DNA of 5,673 nucleotides, from the NCBI GenBank assembly GCA_030039655.1, contig JASHVC010000253.1, positions 1 to 5,673 on the forward strand. The letters are read 5' to 3'. Both the position numbers and the translations under genes were made by a program. The notes under the pieces were generated by a model that was not told where the DNA came from, made no database searches, and worked only from the letters and a program-made list of their open reading frames with translations. Positions 5,576 to 5,673 of the stretch are shown piece by piece. Numbering within the stretch: the first letter of the stretch is position 1; every line of letters begins with the position of its first letter. The stretch is from Xanthobacteraceae bacterium (GTDB lineage: Bacteria > Pseudomonadota > Alphaproteobacteria > Rhizobiales > Xanthobacteraceae).

Positions 5576-5628
5576 GCCGCCCAAGCGGGGAGGCCCCTGC
5601 GCCGGTCGCGTGCGCGGAGTGAGGGTAA

Positions 5629-5673
5629 ATGCAGTCGGCGAAAAGCAAGAACGGTCGGTCCGACGACAAGACC
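5629..5673 (+). CDS. Unidentified protein, N-terminal 15 codons (3' end outside window)
   Basis: ATG at 5629 opens a frame that runs to the window end, encoding MQSAKSKNGRSDDKT. Support for a real start is a purine-rich Shine-Dalgarno region (GGAG at 5616-5619, nine bases before; GAGGG at 5621-5625, three bases before) and a candidate promoter at the right distance. The residues are polar and mostly basic, with no signal peptide or membrane segment. Fifteen residues are too few to name a family, and I do not recognise it. It is divergent from the ATPase gene. Confidence 0.55.
   Translation, partial: MQSAKSKNGRSDDKT

Larger units (their letters stand above)
5263..5628. other. Intergenic region between divergent ATPase and downstream gene
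   Basis: About 370 bp with no supportable gene; only very short open frames occur. It holds the candidate promoters for the two divergent genes. It also has a small stem TCGGC-TTT-GCCGA (5399-5411) followed shortly by TTTT (5414-5417). An AT-rich core around 5433-5477 carries an imperfect dyad (5433-5452) and the repeated GCAATT motif (5461-5466 and 5470-5475, the second within the palindrome GCAATTGC). The TCGGC stem resembles a weak terminator on the plus strand, but no plus-strand gene reads into it within the window. Confidence 0.5.

Noticed and set aside
1..5673. A hidden defence, mobile or secretion system.
   Set aside because: All complete genes belong to common families with intact motifs. 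There are no transposase, integrase, toxin-antitoxin, CRISPR or terminal-repeat signals. MoxR ATPases occur in some defence loci, but nothing else here supports that.

Overview
The window looks like a piece of a GC-rich proteobacterial chromosome, most likely an alphaproteobacterium of the Bradyrhizobium/Nitrobacteraceae type. This is an inference from codon use (strong G/C at third positions), from an orphan Bug-type solute-binding protein with a Tat-like signal, and from the general look of the SixA-like and FAD-oxidoreductase proteins. No 16S or other marker gene is present, so the taxonomy is soft.

Layout, left to right: the C-terminal 124 residues of an M20-family metallopeptidase (+, 1-375) converge on a TauD/TfdA-type Fe(II)/2-oxoglutarate dioxygenase (-, 393-1247). 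The dioxygenase lies 31 bp downstream of a SixA-like histidine phosphatase (-, 1279-1803), so those two may be co-transcribed. A 63-bp divergent gap leads to a complete FAD-dependent DAO-family oxidoreductase (+, 1867-3348) with an unusual low-complexity C-terminal tail. It converges, with only 16 bp between stop codons, on a Bug/TctC-type periplasmic solute-binding protein (-, 3365-4345). Upstream of that on the same strand is a MoxR-type AAA+ ATPase (-, 4411-5256). A 372-bp intergenic region of mixed, locally AT-rich composition then separates it from the first 15 codons of a divergent gene of unknown identity (+, 5629 to the window end).

Functionally this is a set of ordinary metabolic and housekeeping genes, and no single pathway can be assembled from it. 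The peptidase, dioxygenase, oxidoreductase and solute-binding protein would all suit scavenging and catabolism of amino-acid-like or organic-acid compounds. Their orientations (two convergent pairs, two divergent gaps) argue against one operon. The clearest non-coding signals are compact inverted repeats at gene ends and starts. They are a two-tier hairpin that contains the stop codons of both the oxidoreductase and the solute-binding protein, a GC-rich hairpin between the peptidase and dioxygenase stops, a hairpin between the ATPase and solute-binding genes, and a perfect dyad inside the spacer of a candidate ATPase promoter.

I see no CRISPR array, tRNA, rRNA, insertion sequence, phage gene or frameshifted gene, and no convincing undescribed system.
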